64,000 bases of DNA from Streptomyces galbus. GTDB lineage: Bacteria; Actinomycetota; Actinomycetes; Streptomycetales; Streptomycetaceae. Position 1 is the first letter of the stretch. Each line of letters opens with the position of its first letter. Of this stretch, positions 53,601-60,695 are shown one piece after another. The translations under genes were made by a program, and so were the position numbers. Where the stretch lies: positions 1-64,000 of the forward strand of contig NZ_SZPR01000026.1 in assembly GCF_005280195.1 (NCBI RefSeq), in the 5' to 3' direction. Below the pieces are notes generated by a model that saw nothing but the letters and a program-made list of their open reading frames with translations, ran no database searches and had not been told where the DNA came from.

Positions 53601-54045
53601 TGGCGGCGCCGGTGTCGATGCCGACCGTGTTGGCCTGCGCAGGGGTGAAGGCGCGGGCGGCGGAGGCGGCGAGCGCGGTGAAGGCGCTGCCGTCGGTGCT
53701 GCCCAGCACGGCGAGCGTCTGGGTGCGCGCCTCCCAGGTGGCGGGCAGCTTCAGCACCACCCGGTCGACGCGGACAGCGCTGCCCAGGTCGACCTGCACC
53801 CAGGCGGGGAACGCCCCGGCGGGACCCTCCCAGTACGACTGCTGGGTGCCGTCGGTGACCTGGCCCGCCGGGTATCCGTCGTGCGCGCCGCTCGCGCCGG
53901 TCCGCTTGCCCAGGGCCAGGTTCACCTCGGCGGCCGCGCCGGCGGGAACGGCGTACGCGCCGGCGGGCAGCAGCGCGAGGGCGAGCAGTGCCGCGATCAG
54001 GGCGCCGACGGTCGTCCGCAGGCGCGCGTGTCTCCCTCTCATCAT
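50653..54045 (-). CDS. Secreted multidomain GH87-like alpha-1,3-glucanase (2)
   Basis: A 1130-residue exported paralogue of the preceding enzyme. Signal peptide about 1-36; two discoidin-type domains (40-175, 185-325); two CARDB-type domains (328-430, 438-540); a CBM6/35-like domain from YEAEDG (about 553); then a beta-helix catalytic part beginning ITDYGAVPNDGVDDSDALQRA (about 728). DGVNFTNG (about 912) and GDDALAVW (about 932) match the acidic positions of the other copy. It lacks fibronectin domains and the third discoidin. ggagagg precedes two ATG codons in tandem (54045 and 54042). Having two related enzymes with different accessory domains suggests division of labour on soluble and insoluble substrate. 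Confidence 0.82.
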   Translation of the reverse strand: MMRGRHARLRTTVGALIAALLALALLPAGAYAVPAGAAAEVNLALGKRTGASGAHDGYPAGQVTDGTQQSYWEGPAGAFPAWVQVDLGSAVRVDRVVLKLPATWEARTQTLAVLGSTDGSAFTALAASAARAFTPAQANTVGIDTGAATARYVRVQVSANSGWNAAQLAELEVYGQGQDPTDPPPATGSNLARGKPVEATSTTQTYVAANAVDDTAGTYWESSGFPSSLTVKLGANADLQAVVVKLDPDPAWGPRTQSFQVLGREQSATDFVQLKARADYAFSPSAGQNSVTVAVTGRYADVRLTFFSNTGAPGGQVAELQVVGTAAPNPDLTLTGLDWKPAAPTEADPVTVNATVRNAGSAPAPATTVDVSLEGAVAGSAAVGPLAAGASTTVAVAVGKRPAGSYGVSAVVDPRGTVPEQDDTNNSRTAATKLVVDRSPGPDLTVTGIATDPTAPAAGAKVSFTVTVHNRGTTTAPAGTVTRLTAGGTTLDGTTGAVAAGGSVTVAVPGTWTATDGGATLAATADATDVVKETNEDNNTFARSLVVGRGAAVPYTEYEAEDGRYDGTLLTTDAKRTFGHTNFATESSGRRSVRLTSTGQYVEFTSTTPSNSVVVRNSIPDAPGGGGQEATLSLYADGTFVRKLTLSSKHSWLYGTTDDPEGLTNRPGGDARRLFDESHALLSDTYPAGTRFRLQRDAGDGAAYYVIDLVDLEQVAPPAAKPAECASITDYGAVPNDGVDDSDALQRAVTADQNGQIPCVWIPAGQWRQEKKILTDDPLDRGQYNQVGIRDVTVRGAGMWHSQLYSLIPPQDAGGINHPHEGNFGFDIDDNTRISDIAIFGSGTIRGGDGGAEGGVALNGRFGKNTRITDVWIEHANVGAWVGRDYSDIPELWGPGDGLEFSGVRIRDTYADGVNFTNGTRNSTVYNSSFRNTGDDALAVWANKYVKDTSVDVGHDNHFRNNTVQLPWRANGIAVYGGHGNTVENNLVSDTMNYPGIMLATDHDPLPFSGQTLIANNGLYRTGGAFWGEAQEFGAITLFAQGQDIPGVTIRDTDIHDSTYDGIQFKTGGGATPGVQIRGVTIDRSLNGSGILAMGGARGSATLTGVTITNSAQGDVVVEPGSQFVINRGG

Positions 54046-54128
54046 GGCCTCTCCGTGATCCGGCCGCGGTGCATGACCAGTGGTGGACTGCGACGCCTGA
54101 ATGCGGTTTTGAGTTAATTCGTCAAATA

Positions 54129-54176
54129 TTTGCGTCGCTGACGAGACAGGTTTCTAGCAGATGAAGACTTTGTCAA
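54129..54176 (-). promoter_or_regulatory. Candidate promoter region of GH87-like gene 2
   Basis: On the minus strand TTGACA (plus 54171-54176) is a good -35 box; the -10 is unclear (TAGAAA lies 14 bases on). Closer to the gene lie the palindrome caaatatttg (54123-54132) and ttgcgtcgct (54130-54139), a broken version of the TTGCGCT element. This is the only AT-rich part of the 275-base gap. Confidence 0.4.
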
Positions 54177-54258
54177 CGGCCGTCACAGGACGGGCCGTTC
54201 AGGGCACGCAGCTCGCGGTCGCCGTGGACGGCCCCGGAGGGCGGCAGGCGGAAACGCA

Positions 54259-54302
54259 GCCGGCGCCGGCACCCGGGAGACGTTCCGGGTGCCGGCGCCG
54301 GC
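54259..54302 (-). terminator. Terminator after the LacI-family gene
   Basis: An 18-bp perfect stem (54259-54276 with 54285-54302, arm gccggcgccggcacccgg) with an 8-base loop, 18 bases after the regulator stop. Confidence 0.8.
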
Positions 54303-54320
54303 CGGTGCGACGGGGCGGGG

Positions 54321-55331
54321 TCAGCCCGCGGGAGCCTGCGCGGTCGAGCCGCGGACCACCAGTTCCGGCTCGAACAGCAGCTCGCCGGGGTGCGCCTGGG
54401 TGCCCTGGATCTGGGCGCACAGCAGCTCCACCACGGCCCGTCCCATCGCCTCGATGGGCTGGCGGACGGTCGACAGGGGCGGCTCGGTGCAGCTCATGAA
54501 GGCGGAGTCGTCGAAGCCGACGACCGAGACGTCACCCGGCACGGACAGCCCGCGGCGGCGCACCGCCCTGATGGCGCCCAGGGCCAGGGGGTCGCTCGCG
54601 CACACGATGCCGGTCACGCCCCGCTCCAGCAGGCGGGCGGCGGCCGCCTGTCCGCCTTCGAGCGAGAAGATCGAGCGGACCACGAACTCGTCCGGCAGCG
54701 CGCCCCCGGACGCCCGCGCCACGGCTTGGGCGGCCTGCAGCTTGCGGCCCGAGGGGACGTGGTCGACGGGACCGAGGACCAGGCCGATCCGCTCGTGCCC
54801 GAGCGAGGCCAGGTGGCGCCAGGCCTGCTCGACGGCGACCGCGTCGTCGCACGAGACGCACGGGAAGTCCAGCCCCTCGATGGAGGCGTTGATCAGGACG
54901 ACCGGGATGTTGCGCTCGGCGAGCTGGCGGTAGTGCTCGTGCGGCGCGTCGGCCTGGGCGAACAGACCCCCGGCGAACACCACGCCGGATACCTGCTGCT
55001 GCAGCAGGAGTTCGACGTAGTCGGCCTCGGAGACCCCGCCCTGGGTCTGCGTGCACAGCACCGGCGTCAGGCCCTGCTGCGCCAGGGCGCCCCCGATGAC
55101 CTCGGCGAACGCCGGGAAGATGGGGTTCTGCAGCTCCGGCAGCACCAGGCCGACCAGCCGGGCCCGCTCGCCGCGGAGCTGCGTCGGCCGCTCGTAGCCG
55201 AGGACGTCCAGCGCGGTGAGCACGGCCTGCCGTGTCGCCTCGGAGACACCGGGCTTCCCGTTGAGGACACGGCTCACCGTGGCCTCGCTGACCCCCACCT
55301 TCTTGGCCACCTGAGCAAGTCGTCGCGTCAT
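54321..55331 (-). CDS. LacI-family transcriptional regulator
   Basis: A 336-residue repressor. The N-terminal helix-turn-helix reads LAQVAKKVGVSEATVSRVLNGK, the hinge helix ALDVLGYERP, and the effector-binding domain starts LVGLVLPELQNPIFPAFAEVI with the usual GFDDSAFMSCTEPPLSTVRQP near the end. It lies at the head of the glucanase/transporter/glucosidase block in the same direction and probably represses it until a glucan oligosaccharide is present (inference). Repeated GCGCAA half-sites lie 13-28 bases ahead of its start, so it may control itself. Confidence 0.92.
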   Translation of the reverse strand: MTRRLAQVAKKVGVSEATVSRVLNGKPGVSEATRQAVLTALDVLGYERPTQLRGERARLVGLVLPELQNPIFPAFAEVIGGALAQQGLTPVLCTQTQGGVSEADYVELLLQQQVSGVVFAGGLFAQADAPHEHYRQLAERNIPVVLINASIEGLDFPCVSCDDAVAVEQAWRHLASLGHERIGLVLGPVDHVPSGRKLQAAQAVARASGGALPDEFVVRSIFSLEGGQAAAARLLERGVTGIVCASDPLALGAIRAVRRRGLSVPGDVSVVGFDDSAFMSCTEPPLSTVRQPIEAMGRAVVELLCAQIQGTQAHPGELLFEPELVVRGSTAQAPAG

Positions 55332-55343
55332 GTCTGCAAGGCT

Positions 55344-55359
55344 AGCGCAAGAAGCGCAA
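55344..55359 (-). promoter_or_regulatory. Paired TTGCGCT half-sites upstream of the LacI-family gene
   Basis: agcgcaag and agcgcaaa lie in direct repeat with a 9-base period (55344 and 55353), and tgcaag at 55335 may be a third, weaker copy. They are adjacent to the gene start, as expected for autoregulation. Confidence 0.55.
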
Positions 55360-55399
55360 ACAGTTTACGTGTCCGTCGCGACTCCTGGGTCGCCGGAAC

Positions 55400-55412
55400 G
55401 CAAGCGCGTTGC
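55400..55412. promoter_or_regulatory. LacI-type palindrome
   Basis: gcaa-gcgcg-ttgc: four-base perfect arms around a CG-centred core, the general pattern of LacI-family operators. It lies between the divergent LacI and beta-propeller genes. Confidence 0.4.
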
Positions 55413-55571
55413 AAGGCGGGAGGCGGGCGCCGTGCCGCCGCCCGCGCCGTCCGCCCCCTGGGCGGTGATGGTCAGTGACGGCGCGTAGTGGGACCGTATG
55501 AGGGCACCGCGGCCGGGCCCGGAGCCCTCCGGTCCCCGCAGTCGTGGTGCGACGCCCGGGGAGGGACCCTG

Positions 55572-56978
55572 ATGTTCTCGCCGTTACTCGTCCGTCCGCC
55601 GCGGGGCGTGGTGCGCCGCCGCCTCGCCGCCCTGGTGACAGCCGTGGCACTGCTGACCGCGGGGGTGGCCGGCCTCGCCACCGCCGACGCGGCCGTCCTG
55701 CCCGGCCCGTTCGCCTACGCCGCCGTCAGCGGCGCGGGCGCCGTCTCCGTGGTGGACGGCGGCAGCACCACCGTCACGTCCACCGTCCCGGTCGGCGGGG
55801 CGCCGAGCGGCGTGGCGGTCAGCCCGGACGGCAGCCGGGTGTACGTCACCGACTCCGGCAACGGCACCGTCTCGGTGATCAACAGCGCCACCCGGGCCGT
55901 GACCGCGACCGTCCCGGTCGGGGCCTCGCCCTACGCGGTGGCCGTCACCCCGGACGGCAGCCAGGTGTACGTGGCCAACTCGGGCGACAACACGGTCTCG
56001 GTCATCGACGCCGCCACCCGCACCGTCACCGCCACCGTCGGCGTGGGCGTACACCCCGTCGGCGTGGCCGTCGACCCGTCCGGAACCCAGGTCTACGTCA
56101 CCAACGACAGCGACACCAACACTCTGTGGGTGATCAGCACCGCCACCCGCGCCGTCACCGGAACGGTGCCGCTCCCCGCCCACGCGTACGGGGTGGCGTT
56201 CGCGCCGGACGGCACGCGCGCCTACGTCGCCCTGGTCAACGGCCGTTCCCTCGCCGTGGTCGACACCGCCACCCGTACGGTGACCTCCACCGTGCCCACC
56301 GGCATCGCCCCGCACGGGGTGGCCGTCTCCCCCGACGGCTCGCTCGTCTACGTCGCCAACCACGACGGCAACAGCGTCTCGGTCGTCGACGCCGCCACCC
56401 GCACCACCACCGCCACCGTCCCGGCCGGTTCGGGCCCCGAGGCCGTCGCCTTCCACCCCTCCGGCACCCGGGCGTACGTCACCGACGGCAACGCCGGCAC
56501 GGTGACGGTGCTCGACACGGCCACCGCCACCGTAGCCTCGACCCTCGCCGTCGGCAGCCGTCCGGCCGGCATCGCCTTCGCCCCGCCCACCGCGGACCTG
56601 GGCGTGGCCCTTACGGCGACCGGCGTCCCCGGGCTGCCGGCCGGCCGCATCACCTACACGCTGACCGTCACCGACAACGGTCCCTCGCCGCTGACGTCGG
56701 GCACCGTCACCGCCACCCTGTCCACCGGCACGACCGCCACCGCCGGCAGCTCCTGCACGGCCGCCGGCAACCGCGTCACCTGCACCGTCGGGGCCCTGGC
56801 GCCCGGCGCCACCGCCACGCGCACCTTCACGGTGCCGATGGGCACCCTCACCGTGGGCCTGCCCTACACCGTCACCGCACAGCGCACCGCGAGCGCCCCC
56901 GCCGACCCCGGCCCCGCCGACGACACCGCCTCGCGCACCTGCACCGTGATCACGTCGCTGATCATCGACTGCGGCTGA
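55572..56978 (+). CDS. Secreted YVTN beta-propeller protein with DUF11-like domain
   Basis: A 468-residue exported protein. The signal peptide is about 1-41. Seven repeats of about 42 residues with the YVT/YVAN core (for example SPDGSRVYVTDSGNGTVSV) form a beta-propeller over residues 45-335. A DUF11-like immunoglobulin-fold domain follows (340-455), with two Cys (SCTAAGNRVTCTV). ATG 55572 has ggggaggga ahead; an in-frame GTG at 55488 is less likely because it would bury the signal peptide. Such proteins are usually surface or adhesion factors; no enzyme site is visible. Its stop is only 12 bases from the convergent amidotransferase stop. Confidence 0.85.
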   Translation: MFSPLLVRPPRGVVRRRLAALVTAVALLTAGVAGLATADAAVLPGPFAYAAVSGAGAVSVVDGGSTTVTSTVPVGGAPSGVAVSPDGSRVYVTDSGNGTVSVINSATRAVTATVPVGASPYAVAVTPDGSQVYVANSGDNTVSVIDAATRTVTATVGVGVHPVGVAVDPSGTQVYVTNDSDTNTLWVISTATRAVTGTVPLPAHAYGVAFAPDGTRAYVALVNGRSLAVVDTATRTVTSTVPTGIAPHGVAVSPDGSLVYVANHDGNSVSVVDAATRTTTATVPAGSGPEAVAFHPSGTRAYVTDGNAGTVTVLDTATATVASTLAVGSRPAGIAFAPPTADLGVALTATGVPGLPAGRITYTLTVTDNGPSPLTSGTVTATLSTGTTATAGSSCTAAGNRVTCTVGALAPGATATRTFTVPMGTLTVGLPYTVTAQRTASAPADPGPADDTASRTCTVITSLIIDCG

Positions 56979-56990
56979 CACCCGCCCGCT

Positions 56991-57818
56991 TCACCCGGGC
57001 TGGAATACCTGGAAGACGTCCAGGCCCGGCTGGATGACGCCGCAACTGTTCTCCGGGACCTCCTTCCAGGCGCCCGGCAGGTCGCCCAGCGGCTCGGACA
57101 CCACCAGCCGGGTGTCCTCCGAGACCTGCCGGAGGAAGTCGACGTCCGGATGCAGCGCCCGCAGGGCGTCCACCTCGGCGCTGACGAAGAGCGACCGGGA
57201 GGCGCGCTCGCTCGAGTAGCGGAAGACCCACAGGCGTTCGCCGTCGGCGACCGCGACGGTCATCTGCAGGGGGTGCCGGACACCGTGACGGTGTCCGGTC
57301 TCCTCCACGAGCCCGGCCATGCGGGCCACGGCGGCGGGCGGGTCCTCGTCGAGCCCGAAGGTGAGAGCGAGGTAGAACATCAGCTCCGAGTCGGTGGACC
57401 CCTCGATCTCGGCGTAGAGGGCGGGGTCGACCGCGAGCGCCAGGTCGCGCCGCAGACGGCCGTACTCGCTGATGGCGCCGTTGTGCATCCACAGCCAGCG
57501 GTCCTTGCGGAACGGATGGCAGTTGGTCTGCTGCACCGCCGTTCCGGTCGTGGCCCTGATGTGGGCGAAGAACATGCCGGAGCGGACGTGGTGCGCCACG
57601 TCGTGGAGGTTGCGGTCGTTCCACGCCGGGCCGGTGTCGCGCAGCACGGCGGGGGTGTCCACGTCGGGCACGTACCAGCCGATCCCGAAGCCGTCGCCGT
57701 TGGTCGTCTCCACCCCGAGCCGGGAGTGCAGGCTCTGGTCGATCAGGCTGTGCCGGGTGTCGAACAGGACCCTGCTGAGGAAGATGGGCGTACCCGAGTA
57801 GGCGATCCAGCGGCACAT
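56991..57818 (-). CDS. Class II glutamine amidotransferase (YafJ/EgtC-like)
   Basis: A 275-residue N-terminal-nucleophile amidotransferase. Cys2 (MCRWIAYSG) would become the catalytic N terminus. NGDGFGIGWY, FFAHIRATTG and MHNGAISEY match the glutaminase fold. It has no synthase domain, so its acceptor is unknown; EgtC-like proteins act as hydrolases on gamma-glutamyl compounds, but no ergothioneine genes are in view. It lies 94 bases upstream of, and in the same direction as, the end of the photolyase gene. Confidence 0.9.
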   Translation of the reverse strand: MCRWIAYSGTPIFLSRVLFDTRHSLIDQSLHSRLGVETTNGDGFGIGWYVPDVDTPAVLRDTGPAWNDRNLHDVAHHVRSGMFFAHIRATTGTAVQQTNCHPFRKDRWLWMHNGAISEYGRLRRDLALAVDPALYAEIEGSTDSELMFYLALTFGLDEDPPAAVARMAGLVEETGHRHGVRHPLQMTVAVADGERLWVFRYSSERASRSLFVSAEVDALRALHPDVDFLRQVSEDTRLVVSEPLGDLPGAWKEVPENSCGVIQPGLDVFQVFQPG

Positions 57819-57912
57819 GTCCGGGCCTCCTCCGTGGGGGGACGGACGGTGTCCGCCCGGGTCACTCCCAGGGTAAGGAGGTCCGGGGCGGCCGCGCCTG
57901 CGGGAGCCGGGG

Positions 57913-59451
57913 TCACGGGGGCCGCTCGTCCCAGCACCGGTCGGTCTCCAGCACCTCCTCCAGATCGCCGAGCCGGTCCAGTCCCTGCACCGCCCGGGAG
58001 GTGCGCCGGTTCCCGGCGAGCAGGGCGCGGTGGCGGTGGCTGAAGGCCCAGTAACCGGTGGTGAAGGGGCAGGCCCGGTCCCCGACGCGGTCGCCCGGCC
58101 GGTAGGCGCAGCCCCCGCACAGGTCGCTCATGCGGTGGATGTAGGCCCCGCCCGAGGTGTACGGCTTGGTCGTCATCAGGCCGCCGTCGGCGTACTGGGA
58201 CATGCCGGTGACGTTGGGCAGCATGACCCAGTCGTAGCCGTCGACGAAGCAGCGGTGGAACCAGTCGGTGACCGCCCGCGGGTCCCAGCCGCGCTGGAGG
58301 GCGTGGCTGCCGAGCACCATCAGGCGCGGGATGTGGTGCGTCCAGCCGGTGTCGCGCACCTGGGCGAGGACGGTGGCGAGGCAGCGGGCGGTGACCGCGT
58401 CGGCGTCCAGCTCCAGGAACCACGGGGGCAGCGGGGCGTGGTGACCGAGGGCGTTGCGCCGGCGGTAGTCGTCCCCGAAGTACCAGTAGAGCTGCCACAC
58501 GTACTCGCGCCAGCCGGCGACCTGCCGGACGAACCCCTCGACGCTGTTCACCGGGGCCTTCCCGGCCCGCCAGGCCTCCTCGGCGGCGGCGACCACCTCC
58601 AGCGGGTCGAGCAGGCCCAGGTTGAGGGAGGACGACAGCAGGCTGTGGCTCATCACCGGGTCGGCGGCGAGCACGGCGTTCTCGTGCGGGCCGAAGCCGG
58701 CGAGGCGGTGGTCGATGAAGCGCCGCAGGGCGGCGAGCGCCTCGCGCCGGGTGGCGGGGAAGAGCCGGGGCCCGTCGCGGCCGACGAAGCGGACGCCGTG
58801 GTCGCGTTCGAGGCGGTCCAGGTCGGCGCGGACCTCCGCGTCGATGTCGTCCTCGCGGGGCCGGTAGGGCCGGGGCGCGCCGAGGGTGCGGGCGCCCTTC
58901 GGCGGGGGCTCGCGGTTGTCGTGGTCGTGGTTGAACCGGCCGCCGGCCGGGGTGCCGCCGTCCATGAGGAGGTCGTGGGCGCGGCGCACCCAGTGGTAGA
59001 AGTCCTCCTGCCGCAGCCGGCCGGTGTGCCCGTCCGCCCAGGCGCGGAAGGCGTCCTGCGGCATCAGGAACCCGCGCGCCGGCAGCACGCGCACCTGCTC
59101 CAGTGAGCGGACCAGGCGCAGTGCCGCCCAGGAGGTGGGGTGGTGCACGGTGACGGGAGCCCTGCCGACGGCCTCGCGCAGGCCCTCCCGGTAGGTCTCG
59201 GCACGGATGTAGCGCACCCGGTCGCCCAGTTCGGCGGCCCGGTGCCGCATGGCGGAGAGCACCAGGTGGGCCTTGGCCCGGTGGAAGCGGCGCCGGCGCA
59301 GCACCGAGCGGGCCTCGATCATCAGCACGGGGGTGCCGGGCGCGGGGCCGTCCTCGTCCGGGGTGAGGAAACGGGGGCCGAGCTGGTCGCCGAACAGCCA
59401 GTGCGCGGCGTCGTCGTGCGTCCTGCCGGCACCGGTGAGGTCGTTCGCCAC
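57913..59451 (-). CDS. FeS-type photolyase/cryptochrome (PhrB-like)
   Basis: A 512-residue protein of the deoxyribodipyrimidine photolyase-related family, the group that repairs (6-4) photoproducts and carries a 4Fe-4S cluster plus FAD and a lumazine antenna. The N-terminal alpha/beta domain begins HWLFGDQLGPRF. The C-terminal FAD domain has WREYVWQLYWYFGDDYR and GWTHHIPRLMVLG. Four Cys suit the cluster: CFVDGYDW (about 400), CGGC (about 445) and ACPFTTGYW (about 460). GTG 59451 follows gaggagagggga at a good distance. It is divergent from the monooxygenase gene, so the two may share a promoter region (59452-59596). Confidence 0.92.
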   Translation of the reverse strand: MANDLTGAGRTHDDAAHWLFGDQLGPRFLTPDEDGPAPGTPVLMIEARSVLRRRRFHRAKAHLVLSAMRHRAAELGDRVRYIRAETYREGLREAVGRAPVTVHHPTSWAALRLVRSLEQVRVLPARGFLMPQDAFRAWADGHTGRLRQEDFYHWVRRAHDLLMDGGTPAGGRFNHDHDNREPPPKGARTLGAPRPYRPREDDIDAEVRADLDRLERDHGVRFVGRDGPRLFPATRREALAALRRFIDHRLAGFGPHENAVLAADPVMSHSLLSSSLNLGLLDPLEVVAAAEEAWRAGKAPVNSVEGFVRQVAGWREYVWQLYWYFGDDYRRRNALGHHAPLPPWFLELDADAVTARCLATVLAQVRDTGWTHHIPRLMVLGSHALQRGWDPRAVTDWFHRCFVDGYDWVMLPNVTGMSQYADGGLMTTKPYTSGGAYIHRMSDLCGGCAYRPGDRVGDRACPFTTGYWAFSHRHRALLAGNRRTSRAVQGLDRLGDLEEVLETDRCWDERPP

Positions 59452-59596
59452 GGTGACCGTCCCCTCTCCTCGCGGCTGCCGGGCGCGGTCCTGCTCGCGC
59501 GTCCGTCTGTGTCCACCGTGCGGAGCGGCACCCCGCTGCGCCGCACAGGTCGGGCCGGTCGGGTGACCCGGCCGCACGGAATGAACGGCGCGCACG

Positions 59597-60634
59597 ATGG
59601 TTGAAGCAGGTATGAAAAAGATCGGGTTCCTGTCCTTCGGGCACTGGACGCCGTCTCCGCACTCGCAGACCCGCTCCGCGGCGGACTCGCTGCTCCAGGC
59701 GATCGACTTGGCGGTCGCGGCGGAGGAGCTGGGGGCCGACGGCGCCTACTTCCGGGTCCACCACTTCGCGCGGCAGCACGCCTCCCCGTTCCCGCTGCTC
59801 GCGGCGATCGGCGCCCGCACCGACCGCATCGAGATCGGCACCGGGGTGATCGACATGCGCTACGAGAACCCCCTGTACATGGCCGAGGACGCGGGGGCCG
59901 CGGACCTGATCTCCGGCGGCCGCCTGCAGCTCGGCATCAGCAGGGGCTCCCCGGAGCAGGCGCTCGACGGCTGGCGGCACTTCGGGCACCGGCCGCCGGA
60001 GGGCGGCACCGACGCGGACCTGGCCCGGGCCCACGCCGAGCGGCTGCTGGAGGTCCTGAAGGGCGAGGGGATCGCGGAGCCCCACCCCAGTCCCATGTTC
60101 GCCAACCCGCCGGGCCTGCTCCGCGTCGAACCGCACGCGGAGGGGCTGCGGGAGCGGATCTGGTGGGGGTCGAGCTCCGACGCCACCGCGGTGTGGGCGG
60201 CCGGACTCGGGATGAACCTGCAGAGCTCGACGCTGAAGGACGACGAGAGCGGCGAACCGCTGCACGTCCAGCAGCGCAAGCAGATCGAGGCGTACCGGGA
60301 GGCGTGGCGGGCCGCGGGCCACACCCGGGAGCCGCGGGTGTCGGTCAGCCGCAGCATCTTCGCCCTCGTCGACGACCGGGACCGCGCCTACTTCGGGCGG
60401 GAGCGGCACTCGCAGGACCAGATCGGCTACATCGACCCGACCACCCGCGCCGTCTTCGGCCGGTCCTACGCCGCCGAGCCCGACGTGCTCGTCGAGGAGC
60501 TGGCCCGGGACGAGGCGATCGCCGCGGCCGACACCCTGTTGCTCACCGTGCCGAACCAGCTCGGTGTCGAGTACAACGCGCACGTGATCGACAGCATCCT
60601 GACGCACGTGGCGCCGGGGCTCGGGTGGCGCTGA
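59597..60634 (+). CDS. Luciferase-like monooxygenase
   Basis: A 345-residue TIM-barrel flavin enzyme of the bacterial-luciferase superfamily, opening KKIGFLSFGHWTPSP, with RIEIGTGVIDMRYENPLYMAED and GGRLQLGISRGSPEQ. It would use FMN or F420 supplied by a reductase; the substrate is unknown. ATG 59597 is used here; ATG 59612 (five codons on) is equally possible. It ends 10 bases before a strong bidirectional hairpin. Confidence 0.88.
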   Translation: MVEAGMKKIGFLSFGHWTPSPHSQTRSAADSLLQAIDLAVAAEELGADGAYFRVHHFARQHASPFPLLAAIGARTDRIEIGTGVIDMRYENPLYMAEDAGAADLISGGRLQLGISRGSPEQALDGWRHFGHRPPEGGTDADLARAHAERLLEVLKGEGIAEPHPSPMFANPPGLLRVEPHAEGLRERIWWGSSSDATAVWAAGLGMNLQSSTLKDDESGEPLHVQQRKQIEAYREAWRAAGHTREPRVSVSRSIFALVDDRDRAYFGRERHSQDQIGYIDPTTRAVFGRSYAAEPDVLVEELARDEAIAAADTLLLTVPNQLGVEYNAHVIDSILTHVAPGLGWR

Positions 60635-60640
60635 CCGGCC

Positions 60641-60677
60641 GACGGCTGTGCCGCACGGGAGGTGCGGCACAGCCGTC
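60641..60677. terminator. Bidirectional terminator
   Basis: A perfect 16-bp stem (60641-60656 with 60662-60677, arm gacggctgtgccgcac) with a 5-base loop between two convergent genes. Confidence 0.85.
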
Positions 60678-60695
60678 CGGGGCCAGGACGGAGAG

